A stretch of DNA of 10,169 nt. Origin: an uncultured Methylophilus sp. (GTDB lineage Bacteria; Pseudomonadota; Gammaproteobacteria; Burkholderiales; Methylophilaceae). The stretch spans positions 1 to 10,169 of the forward strand of contig CAKZJM010000256.1 in the NCBI GenBank assembly GCA_936943315.1, written 5' to 3'. Each line of letters opens with the position of its first letter. Within the stretch, counting starts at the first letter, position 1. The notes below the pieces were generated by a model, which had not been told where the DNA came from, did not search any database, and worked only from the letters and a program-made list of their open reading frames with translations. Shown one piece after another: positions 1-4,951 of the stretch. The translations under genes and the position numbers were made by a program.

Positions 1-2
1 TG

Positions 3-233
3 AGTGACCAGCTAAATAAAGTAGCTAAGAAAGATATTGTAAGCTTATATGAGTCATTTGGTGATCTACGAACAGACCTTGCTCACAATGCAAGTCTACC
101 GAATAGCAGTTGTGACGATATCATAAAAAATCTTTCCGATCTCAAGCAGTTCGTTGCTTGTATTGATAAGATACTCTTTTCAAACTATTCAAAAATTATT
201 GGCGTTAGTAATTGGAAAACTAAACTGTGCTAA
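3..233 (+). CDS. 3' part of a HEPN-domain protein (start outside window)
   Basis: The frame is open from the first bases of the window to a TAA stop, giving 76 residues of a protein whose start lies upstream. The visible part is helical and carries LRTDLAHNAS at about residues 22-31 of the fragment. This fits the R-x4-H signature of HEPN RNases (R23, H28), in which Arg and His form the RNA-cleaving site of a helical dimer. The tail after the motif (LKQFVACIDKIL) is a plausible last helix. HEPN proteins are common RNase toxins and abortive-infection effectors, which fits an accessory region. Because only the C-terminal end is present, the subfamily (for example the MAE_28990 or RiboL-PSP type) cannot be fixed. 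The R-x4-H match is short, so the call is a reasoned inference rather than a firm assignment. Confidence 0.55.
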   Translation, partial: SDQLNKVAKKDIVSLYESFGDLRTDLAHNASLPNSSCDDIIKNLSDLKQFVACIDKILFSNYSKIIGVSNWKTKLC

Positions 234-468
234 GCGCTGAAACAATTAAAAAGCTACTAAGTGGCTACTAATGTAAAGAAGTGTATAAAATAAAACGGCT
301 CCCATCTCTGGAAGCCGCTTAGGTATTGGTGGTGAAAGAGACCACTAAACACCATTTGTAATGCAATGATTTAAATCACTATTTATAGTTAAATAAATCT
401 CACATACCCCAAAAGTTACCCCAGCCACTGTAACAGTCAGCTCGAATTCTATCATTGAACAAGCATCA
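234..468. other. Non-coding gap between HEPN gene and hipA
   Basis: No plausible gene is seen. The stretch holds two close copies of GCTACTAA (253-260 and 264-271), a terminator-like hairpin at 296-317 and two copies of TACCCCA (405-411 and 417-423). Read on the minus strand the last pair gives TGGGGTAACTTTTGGGGTA. Such G-rich tandem repeats are seen near the start codons of some P4-type integrases, so this could be a relic of an integration site, but no integrase or tRNA is visible here. Confidence 0.4.
296..317 (-). terminator. Rho-independent terminator downstream of hipA
   Basis: CGGCT and AGCCG (296-300 and 313-317) pair, and the stem continues inwards with CC/GG and A/T after one mismatch. 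Read on the minus strand the hairpin is followed directly by TTTTATTTTAT. Orientation and T-rich tail fit the end of the hipB-hipA transcript, about 150 bp beyond the hipA stop. Confidence 0.6.
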
Positions 469-1716
469 CTATATGTTAATCACTTGCTGTTGACGATCCA
501 GGCATTGTTGTATGCGCGTCTTAAGCGCTTGGCTTGCGCCAAAGTGATCAGCAATGCTTATGATTTGTTGATGAGCGGTTTCCTGAATCACTCTGATGAT
601 ATTGCTCGCCTCATTGGTGCTGAGCCCAAAGTGGGGCGCAGTATTCAGTGCTAATTGTAAACTGGATGTGTGATTGCCTGGCGTGATGGCGAGTTGCTGA
701 TAGCCTAGGTTTGTGAGTTGCATCACCACATCAAATGCTGGGGCCAGTTTGTACTGGCCATGACTTACGTGCAACATGCCATGGTTTTTCACGTGATCGT
801 CTGTATTATCTACAATCAGATTGAAAATCATTCTTCTATATAGCTGATCTAGGTCGTGCTTCGGGTTGATTGAAAGCTTGCGTATGCTCTGTGCAAACTC
901 AATATAACTGCCGCCATCACTTTCATAAGGTGCATTTAAAAGTGCCGAAGCAGAAAGGTAATGTATCCGGCGTTCATGATGAATCTCGCCCTCACGGTCA
1001 AAGCGTTTAATTAGGAGTGCATGTCCATGGGTGATTTTTTCAAGGTGGGCAGGAGAGACTTCAATCCCACATAGTTCAGCAAGTTTTAATAAGCATATCT
1101 CCAGCAATTCCACATCATGGTCATCGCCTTGTGCAGGGAATTTTGTAATCCATCGTTGATTGTCATGTACAAAGGTCGCTTTTGGTCTCGCACCGCCAAG
1201 CGTTCCGCCGCGCTGAAGTAATCGGCGCATTTCTGGTGTGACTTCCATTGAAAGCTCAAGCATTCTGACCGCAGCAGACATCTCCTCTAGGGTAATTAAA
1301 GTGGAGTCAGGGTTGGATGCCTCTAACGGGAGGGTTTCACTAAAACACATGGCCCCTACTCGATCTGTGTTTGTGAGTAGCAAAGCATCAATATCATCCA
1401 GTGTGCGGCCGTGTTGTGCCTCCAGCACCCTGCGACCCCAGCTATCCGGCAGTGCATCGCGGAGAGTCAGGGGCAGGGCTCCTCCATCCCTGATCCGGCG
1501 CTCAGGTAATGTGATAATCGCACTATTCAAAGGCATGAATTCATTATTTAAGGCAATTGCATTAGGAGAGGTGAGGTATTGCGTACCATACGCATACTCT
1601 CCTGACTCAATCACGCCTCTGCGCGCTATCTTGAGCAGGCCTACCGGTGTGGGCGCCTGGCCAGGTTCATGTGACAAGCCCACATAAATCCTGCGATCAG
1701 AAGTTTCGCTCATCAT
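469..1716 (-). CDS. hipA: HipA-type serine/threonine kinase toxin
   Basis: The product is a HipA-family protein kinase, the toxin of a type II toxin-antitoxin pair. In the best-known case HipA phosphorylates glutamyl-tRNA synthetase, halting translation and causing dormancy; the target of this homologue is unknown. The 415 residues are near the usual family length. Visible family marks are the glycine-rich nucleotide loop GGTLGGARPKA (170-180), the ATP-anchoring lysine in ITKFP (Lys192), the catalytic loop NTDDHVKN (304-311) and the metal-binding Asp in KLAPAFDV (Asp329). All key residues are present, so the kinase looks intact. The start is ATGATG at 1716/1713 preceded by GGAAT; it lies 20 bp inside the antitoxin gene, so the two are co-translated. 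A terminator lies downstream at 296-317. The gene is GC-richer in places than the defence genes to the right. Confidence 0.95.
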   Translation of the reverse strand: MMSETSDRRIYVGLSHEPGQAPTPVGLLKIARRGVIESGEYAYGTQYLTSPNAIALNNEFMPLNSAIITLPERRIRDGGALPLTLRDALPDSWGRRVLEAQHGRTLDDIDALLLTNTDRVGAMCFSETLPLEASNPDSTLITLEEMSAAVRMLELSMEVTPEMRRLLQRGGTLGGARPKATFVHDNQRWITKFPAQGDDHDVELLEICLLKLAELCGIEVSPAHLEKITHGHALLIKRFDREGEIHHERRIHYLSASALLNAPYESDGGSYIEFAQSIRKLSINPKHDLDQLYRRMIFNLIVDNTDDHVKNHGMLHVSHGQYKLAPAFDVVMQLTNLGYQQLAITPGNHTSSLQLALNTAPHFGLSTNEASNIIRVIQETAHQQIISIADHFGASQALKTRIQQCLDRQQQVINI

Positions 1717-2041
1717 CTGAGATGATTCCTGCTGTTGGTTTAGTTTTAGACTTTCTTACGCGAATCGTTGAATTCGCGCTCAAAGGCACTGGTGCCAGCG
1801 CATTTAACGAGTCAATCTGACCAAAGAGCCACAAAGCATTGGCCATGATGCCAATACTCGCTGTTGGCTTACCTGCCTCAATCGCTCGGTAAGTGTTCTG
1901 AGAGCAAAAGAGCCTGTCTGCCATGTCTTTGATCGTCCACCCCTGAGCCACGCGATTCGCACGAATTCGGAGACCAAGGTTCTCTAAAGACTTAAGCGTC
2001 TCTGGGTTTGCACTAACAATTGAGTTTGAGTTTTTAGGCAT
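1697..2041 (-). CDS. hipB: HipB-type XRE antitoxin
   Basis: This 114-residue protein is the DNA-binding antitoxin partner of the adjacent HipA. A Cro/C1-type helix-turn-helix spans about residues 22-80, with WTIKDMADRLFCSQNTYRAI as the core including the recognition helix. The basic C-terminal tail (IRVRKSKTKP) is likely disordered and may contact the toxin. HipB proteins neutralise HipA and repress their own operon. I chose the ATG at 2041; a TTG one codon upstream is in frame but neither has a good ribosome site, so the transcript may be nearly leaderless or poorly translated. Its stop codon lies inside the start of hipA. The operator at 2041-2083 touches the start codon, which fits autorepression. 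Confidence 0.88.
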   Translation of the reverse strand: MPKNSNSIVSANPETLKSLENLGLRIRANRVAQGWTIKDMADRLFCSQNTYRAIEAGKPTASIGIMANALWLFGQIDSLNALAPVPLSANSTIRVRKSKTKPTAGIISDDERNF

Positions 2042-2083
2042 CAATAAAATGATATTAAAAATACTTAATGTTCATTTTATTGA
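2041..2083. promoter_or_regulatory. Inverted-repeat operator of hipBA
   Basis: TCAATAAAATGA (2041-2052) and TCATTTTATTGA (2072-2083) form a perfect 12-bp inverted repeat with a 19-bp spacer. It starts at the hipB start codon and covers the proposed -10 box, so a bound HipB dimer or dimers would block transcription. A separate perfect palindrome, TGATTTTAAAATCA, sits at 2087-2100 over the -35 region. Confidence 0.7.
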
Positions 2084-2101
2084 ATATGATTTTAAAATCA
2101 A
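2074..2101 (-). promoter_or_regulatory. Predicted sigma70-type promoter of hipBA
   Basis: On the minus strand TTGATT (2101-2096) is followed after 16 bp by TAAAAT (2079-2074). Both boxes are close to consensus, and the direction and distance fit hipB. The -35 box overlaps the palindrome at 2087-2100, and the -10 box lies in the right arm of the operator. Confidence 0.55.
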
Positions 2102-2223
2102 GCCAATTTCCCAGGTGACATGATATTGCTCTGATTAAGTGATATTTTGTTGGATTTATAGCACTTTTAGATTGAGTTCTCGATGCCAGCAATAACACTA
2201 CATGCAATTTGGTACTTATCCAT

Positions 2224-2752
2224 CAATTTGCGGAGCCGCTTACTCAAGCAAATTGTGTGTTAAGTGCAATGTTGCAATCGGCAGGGGGCCACCTTTGGTG
2301 GGGCGTTGCGTTCAGCAAAAGCCCACTCAGCAACGTGCTGAGTGCCGGGGGGAGCCGCAGAATGCGCACGCCCAAGCGAGTGCATGACCGTGTAGCGTCG
2401 AGTAAGCACAGCGCACCGAGACCAAGCGGCCAGCGGGGGGCAGAGCCCCGCCTCGTCAACGCCCTTAAGGGCGCTTGACTTCCCTCTGTTGAGAGGGCCC
2501 GTGCAGGGCAGTCGTAGACCGGGAAAGCCTTCGGCTACGAAGCGATTTCACGCTCGCAAGAGAGGGAAGTCAAGCGCACGCGCGCGCAGACGAGGCCCAC
2601 GAGGTCGTCATATCGACCGCTGTAGTTTGACGACCACTCGTCAAACGAGAAGGCGTTTCAAAAGTCATCATGAATGGCGTACAGCCAGTCAAATCAAGGG
2701 TTGCAGCCCTAGCTGCTGGTCGGCAGGACCACCCTGGATGGTGATGATTTTT
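2224..2752. ncRNA. Candidate large structured RNA or origin-like element, GC-rich
   Basis: An island of about 65-70% G+C lies in AT-rich surroundings with no convincing protein frame. It is packed with nested complementary segments. GCCTCGTC (2450-2457) pairs with GACGAGGC (2589-2596). Inside that, GCGCTTGACTTCCCTCT (2471-2487) matches the 17-nt arm at 2561-2577 perfectly. Inside that again are hairpins at 2497-2509 (GCCC/GGGC), 2512-2540 (TCGTAG-a-CCG with CGGCTACGA) and 2541-2554 (AGCG/CGCT). To the left lie stems at 2224-2255, 2289-2301, 2324-2344 (9 bp, 3-nt loop) and 2437-2449; to the right 2625-2646 (9 bp), 2718-2730, and TCATCA/TGATGA (2665-2670 with 2742-2747) followed by TTTTT. The nested multi-branch plan suggests a folded RNA, perhaps on the + strand given the T-run. 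A replication or transfer origin working as single-stranded DNA is the alternative, since a MobC-like gene is nearby. I recognise no known RNA family; boundaries and strand are uncertain. Confidence 0.45.
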
Positions 2753-2838
2753 AAAACGCAATACAAATAAAATTGAGAACGTGAGCGTACATGGTTAGAT
2801 TGCAAATCGTCATAGTAAATTGACGATCAATTTGACGA
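2453..2838. repeat. Seven copies of TCGTCA / TGACGA
   Basis: TCGTCA occurs at 2453-2458, 2605-2610, 2638-2643 and 2807-2812, and its complement TGACGA at 2628-2633, 2821-2826 and 2833-2838. The copies at 2628/2638 form the hairpin GTTTGACGA-ccac-TCGTCAAAC. Those at 2807/2821 form a 7-bp inverted repeat, ATCGTCA with TGACGAT, followed 12 bp on by another direct copy. This density suggests binding sites for a protein, such as iterons or recombinase arm sites. Confidence 0.45.
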
Positions 2839-3010
2839 AGACGCTCAGGCTCATTTCAGATCGGTATTGGAGATCTATCAACAATGAGCAAGGCTTGCTT
2901 GGTTGGCCAGAAATCGGTTGATTCTTTTCAACGAAGTCTCCCAAAGCCTGATGTCGTTCTTAAATCAAAGGCTCATCATCGCTACATAAGAAAATGATTT
3001 ATTACCTTCT
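2753..3010. other. AT-rich non-coding stretch right of the structured block
   Basis: No supported gene is seen. It contains the last three TGACGA-type repeats (2807-2838) and the left arm of a 9-bp inverted repeat, CATAAGAAA (2985-2993) with TTTCTTATG (3014-3022). That repeat straddles the stop codon of the small membrane-protein gene to its right and may form a stem-loop at the 3' end of that gene's message. Confidence 0.35.
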
Positions 3011-3124
3011 CTATTTCTTATGACTCTCTTCTTGGCAGCGCTGGCGAAATGACCACCAGGCCATTGCCATTGCAAATGCAGCTAGCAAGGAGAACGCAAT
3101 ATACATTCCGGTTATCATACTCAT
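3011..3124 (-). CDS. Small single-pass membrane protein, 37 residues
   Basis: A 37-codon frame starts with ATG at 3124, with the ribosome site AAGGAAAT 5-12 bases upstream, and ends with TAG. Residues 4-25 (ITGMYIAFSLLAAFAMAMAW) form one strongly hydrophobic helix, followed by a positively charged tail (RQRCQEESHKK), which predicts a C-in orientation. This pattern of one helix, a basic end and a good ribosome site is typical of real small inner-membrane proteins. It lies 70 bp downstream of the 89-residue gene on the same strand and may share its transcript. Function is unknown; candidates are a small regulator of a membrane complex or a type I-like toxin, but nothing in the sequence decides this. 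Confidence 0.6.
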   Translation of the reverse strand: MSMITGMYIAFSLLAAFAMAMAWWSFRQRCQEESHKK

Positions 3125-3155
3125 GTGTAATTTCCTTCATTATTGTGAATGTTGA

Positions 3156-3173
3156 TGAAACAATCGTGTTTCA
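3156..3173. repeat. 7-bp inverted repeat between two small genes
   Basis: TGAAACA (3156-3162) and TGTTTCA (3167-3173) are perfect complements around ATCG. The hairpin lies between the 89-residue gene and the small membrane-protein gene, with no T-run on either side, so it may be an operator or a processing stem rather than a terminator. Confidence 0.4.
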
Positions 3174-3194
3174 GGAATCATCTTCAAGAATTCA

Positions 3195-3464
3195 CTATTG
3201 ACCGCGCATGATAGGAATGATCTGGCACTGGTCTTGAGTAGGTGGAGCCAGTCCAAAATCGCGCAAAAAATCGACCGCTCGTAATCTGGATACATGTATC
3301 ACCTCGTAGACTGTTAGAGGATGAAAGTCATCATCAAACGTTTCGCACCTGATCTCACGCTCCAAACCATTTGCACGAATGACTTGGACTAACCCAAGTT
3401 TGGGATGATGAGCAAGGCTGCCCCGAGGGCAGTTTCTGGATTCAAATCGATATGCTTCACTCAT
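3195..3464 (-). CDS. Small hypothetical protein with a beta-barrel-like core, 89 residues
   Basis: I do not recognise the family. Residues 13-62 (RGSLAHHPKLGLVQVIRANG onward to VIHVSRLRA) show alternating hydrophobic strands with an H-P-K-x-G-x-V-x-V-I turn. This recalls small SH3/CarD/DUF3553-type barrels that bind nucleic acid or RNA polymerase. The resemblance is of pattern only. The C-terminal part (63-89) is less structured. The start ATG at 3464 has a weak site (GGTAAG) 4 bases upstream. The coding look (codon use, charged and hydrophobic spacing, conserved-type motif) favours a real gene. It precedes the 37-residue membrane-protein gene on the same strand. No toxin, signal peptide or membrane segment is seen. 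Confidence 0.6.
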   Translation of the reverse strand: MSEAYRFESRNCPRGSLAHHPKLGLVQVIRANGLEREIRCETFDDDFHPLTVYEVIHVSRLRAVDFLRDFGLAPPTQDQCQIIPIMRGQ

Positions 3465-3515
3465 TTACTTACCATGCAGAAAACATTTATCTACTGAGGC
3501 AGACGCTCGTTTTAG

Positions 3516-3698
3516 CCATATCAAAAGCGAGGCCGTCGAGCATTCGTATCGGCCAATAATTTACCTAGTGATGAATTGCAGTTAATTAAAAACGCATGCA
3601 GTGAAAACAAAATTGACCATGCAATTTTGTTTTTAATTAGTCAGGCTCAGTCAGGAACGAGTCGAGTAAATTTGGGTGAAGCACTTAATTATTGGTAA
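3516..3698 (+). pseudogene. Possible gene remnant, open frame without a start codon
   Basis: A 60-codon + strand frame ends in TAA at 3696 and reads in a protein-like way, for example LPSDELQLIKNACSENKIDH and NLGEALNYW at the end. There is no ATG or GTG in frame, two stops (3495 and 3513) cut it from the ATG at 3474, and the only in-frame TTG (3576) lacks a ribosome site. It may be the tail of a lost gene. An open frame of this length can also arise by chance, and I recognise no family. Confidence 0.25.
3604..3633. repeat. AT-rich perfect hairpin, 12-bp arms
   Basis: AAAACAAAATTG (3604-3615) and CAATTTTGTTTT (3622-3633) are perfect complements around a 6-base loop, and the run continues as TTAATTAG on the + strand. 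It resembles a terminator but has an AT-rich stem and no clear upstream gene. An operator is equally possible. Confidence 0.45.
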
Positions 3699-3722
3699 GG
3701 ACTGAACGGGGCGGCTATACAT

Positions 3723-3779
3723 TTAACTTGCATAATAATTACAAACCAAATGACCGTTGTTGATATTACTGCAAGTTAA
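3723..3779. repeat. 10-bp perfect inverted repeat, 37-bp spacer
   Basis: TTAACTTGCA (3723-3732) and TGCAAGTTAA (3770-3779) are exact complements. The unit lies just beyond the 3' end of the XRE gene. It could be a miniature repeat, an operator pair or a 3' stem-loop. Confidence 0.45.
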
Positions 3780-3807
3780 CTGATGGATGCAATCGGATGA
3801 ATAAAGG

Positions 3808-4056
3808 TTAGCGCTGAGTAGTAATCAGGGTTTCAACAATCGGGATTGGATTTACCTTCATGTGCTTGCAAAGCTCAATAAACTCAATTAAATCCAGCCT
3901 TCGCTCTTTGTTCTCAATCTTGGCAATAAATGATTGAGGTTTACCCATGCAGGCAGACAGTTCGGCCTGTGTCATGCCCTGTGTCTTGCGACAATCCACT
4001 AACTGTTTGATGAGTTTTGCATAATTGTCGGTATAGGTGGATTTAGTCATCGCCAT
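3808..4056 (-). CDS. XRE-family transcriptional regulator, 82 residues
   Basis: A compact Cro/C1-type DNA-binding protein with almost nothing outside the helix-turn-helix domain (about 14-72). GMTQAELSACMGKPQSFIAK is the helix-turn-helix core, and the IENKERRLDLIEFIELCKHM continuation is typical of this family. Such proteins act as dimers and usually repress their own promoter. I chose the ATG at 4056; a TTG at 4071 and an ATG at 4050 are also in frame, and none has a clear ribosome site. It is transcribed away from the lipoprotein gene, and the region between them holds three ATCCCA half-sites, a natural operator for this protein. It may be a free-standing regulator or the antitoxin-like relic of a lost pair; no toxin is adjacent. 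Confidence 0.85.
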   Translation of the reverse strand: MAMTKSTYTDNYAKLIKQLVDCRKTQGMTQAELSACMGKPQSFIAKIENKERRLDLIEFIELCKHMKVNPIPIVETLITTQR

Positions 4057-4088
4057 CACTGTTAAAAACAATCAGGCTTGAATAAATA

Positions 4089-4119
4089 ATCCCATTTGAG
4101 GATAATCCCAAAATGGGAT
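4089..4119. promoter_or_regulatory. ATCCCA operator in the divergent XRE/lipoprotein region
   Basis: ATCCCA (4105-4110) and TGGGAT (4114-4119) form a palindrome with a 3-bp centre, and a third half-site ATCCCA lies at 4089-4094. On the minus strand TTGGGA followed after 17 bp by TATTTA could be the XRE promoter, with half-sites lying over both elements. Binding by the adjacent XRE protein is inferred. Confidence 0.6.
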
Positions 4120-4122
4120 ATT

Positions 4123-4152
4123 TTGATTGTTAAAGAGTCGATAACTTGTAAT
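4123..4152 (+). promoter_or_regulatory. Predicted promoter of the lipoprotein gene
   Basis: TTGATT (4123-4128) is followed after 18 bp by TGTAAT (4147-4152), a fair sigma70-type pair. It lies 33 bp upstream of the lipoprotein start and just right of the ATCCCA operator, so the XRE protein could affect it. Confidence 0.45.
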
Positions 4153-4184
4153 GTCTTTGCGATGGTTATCTAGAGAGGGATGAA

Positions 4185-4652
4185 ATGCGTTGTGTTAGCC
4201 TGGCGATATTATTTTTACTTTTGTCTGCGTGTACTCAAAATGTTAAAGAGAGTAGTGCAGAGGACATTCGAGTGGATGGTTTAGCGAACGGTACGCCTCA
4301 GTCGGTCGCTAGAATAATGATTAAAACCTGGAAGAAAAATCCAAAGAACATGTTGGAAGTGCTCTGGACCGCGAGAATCATCAGCCTGGATGGTCAGGCT
4401 TTACCGAAAAACAAAGGGACCGAAGTTTTGCAAATGGAGCCCGGCAAGCACACGATAAGCATCGCCTATACCGTTGAAAATGAGTTTGAGCCAAACCAAA
4501 AAAATAGATCAATCAAGAGCACCTGCCAAATTGGAAATATTGAGCTAGATGCAGGTAAGCTTTACTACATCAATACTGTAACGAGTCACTCCCCAGATAC
4601 TTGTTCGATCAAATACGGGGAGACTGAACCCATGCAAATGTATAAACATTAA
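4185..4652 (+). CDS. Hypothetical lipoprotein, 155 residues
   Basis: The N-terminus is a lipoprotein signal peptide: a short basic start, a hydrophobic run (LAILFLLL) and the lipobox LSAC with the modified Cys at residue 16. The mature 140-residue protein would be anchored to a membrane of the Gram-negative envelope; the residues after Cys (TQ) do not suggest inner-membrane retention. The body is beta-rich. The stretch IISLDGQALPKNKGTEVLQM followed by EPGKHTISIAYTV has the shape of an Ig-like or PEGA-like fold (a residue-DG loop, then PGKH and a strand), and LDAGKLYYINTV continues it. Similar architecture occurs in many uncharacterised proteobacterial lipoproteins. The start at 4185 has GAGAGG 6 bases upstream. 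Control by the divergent XRE regulator is likely. No catalytic residues are seen. Confidence 0.8.
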   Translation: MRCVSLAILFLLLSACTQNVKESSAEDIRVDGLANGTPQSVARIMIKTWKKNPKNMLEVLWTARIISLDGQALPKNKGTEVLQMEPGKHTISIAYTVENEFEPNQKNRSIKSTCQIGNIELDAGKLYYINTVTSHSPDTCSIKYGETEPMQMYKH

Positions 4653-4744
4653 AAGAGTAAATTCATATTTGATTTACTAGGCCAAAGTGTAACAATGCAA
4701 GATGCTACAGGCATAAAATGTAACCAAGATTTGAGGATTGGTAG

Positions 4745-4951
4745 ATGAAGACGGTTGATTTCATTATTGAGCAATGTTCGCAGACAAAACTGCTCGTTGG
4801 ATATATTCCAGGGGTCGCTGGAGCACACTCTCAAGGACAGTCTGCTGAGGCGCTTGTTGACAACTTGAAAGAGGTTTGCGAGTTGCTTGAGTTTAGCGGT
4901 GTGCAACTCGTCGGCAAGTTTGATGGGTCTACATATCAGCTTCAAGTGTAG
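4745..4951 (+). CDS. HicB-like antitoxin domain protein, orphan
   Basis: This 68-residue protein has the pattern of the HicB (UPF0150) fold: an N-terminal strand (VDFIIEQC), then LLVGYIPGVAGAHSQGQS matching the family's G-Y-x-P-x-x-x-G-x-x-S-x-G signature, then the helix EALVDNLKEVCELLEF. Full HicB antitoxins add a DNA-binding domain, which is absent here, so this is a short, domain-only form. HicB proteins neutralise the HicA mRNA-cleaving toxin. No HicA gene (small, with a G-S-H motif) is visible on either side, so it is an orphan or pairs elsewhere. The start has GAGGA 7 bases upstream. Its 3' end overlaps that of the convergent MobC-like gene by 23 bp. Confidence 0.72.
   Translation: MKTVDFIIEQCSQTKLLVGYIPGVAGAHSQGQSAEALVDNLKEVCELLEFSGVQLVGKFDGSTYQLQV

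Larger units (their letters stand above)
3465..3807. other. Gap with several inverted repeats and no sure gene
   Basis: The stretch holds an AT-rich hairpin with 12-bp arms (3604-3633), overlapping 11-bp complementary arms (3583-3593 with 3629-3639), a direct repeat AGTCAGG (3639-3645 and 3649-3655), and a 10-bp inverted repeat (3723-3732 with 3770-3779). A + strand frame without a start codon runs through 3516-3698. Together these suggest regulatory or recombination sites, or a decayed gene. Confidence 0.4.

Noticed and set aside
318..346. A tRNA-like end (TGGTGGTGAAAGAGACC) that might mark a tRNA integration site
   Set aside because: No T-loop consensus (GTTCGAATC type) or cloverleaf could be built on either strand.
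1238..1687. A 149-codon + strand frame inside hipA
   Set aside because: It is the antisense shadow of hipA, whose kinase motifs are intact; the product is serine-rich with no recognisable domain.
2670..2744. A 24-codon frame (MNGVQPVKSRVAALAAGRQD...) in the structured block
   Set aside because: There is no ribosome site, and its stop codon is part of the TGATGA stem. It could be a leader peptide but is not supported.
2224..2752. RNase P, tmRNA, group I or group II intron as the identity of the structured block
   Set aside because: I saw no RNase P core, no tmRNA ends or tag frame, no group I P7-type core and no group II domain V hairpin with a GUGYG start.
2202..2770. Several frames of 61-93 codons on both strands in the GC-rich block
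   Set aside because: Their products are low-complexity, Arg/Pro-rich, without family motifs, and the frames overlap on both strands as expected for stop-poor GC-rich DNA. The base pairing explains the sequence better.
2884..2997. A 37-codon + strand frame (MSKACLVGQK...)
   Set aside because: A GGAG lies 11 bases upstream, rather far, and the product shows no membrane segment or motif; it is likely chance.
4656..4678. Hairpin AGTAAAT/ATTTACT after the lipoprotein gene
   Set aside because: The stem is only 7 AT-rich pairs with no T-run, too weak to call a terminator.
4649..4945. A 98-codon minus-strand frame opposite the HicB-like gene
   Set aside because: The + strand frame has a good ribosome site and the HicB signature; the minus frame has no recognisable motif.
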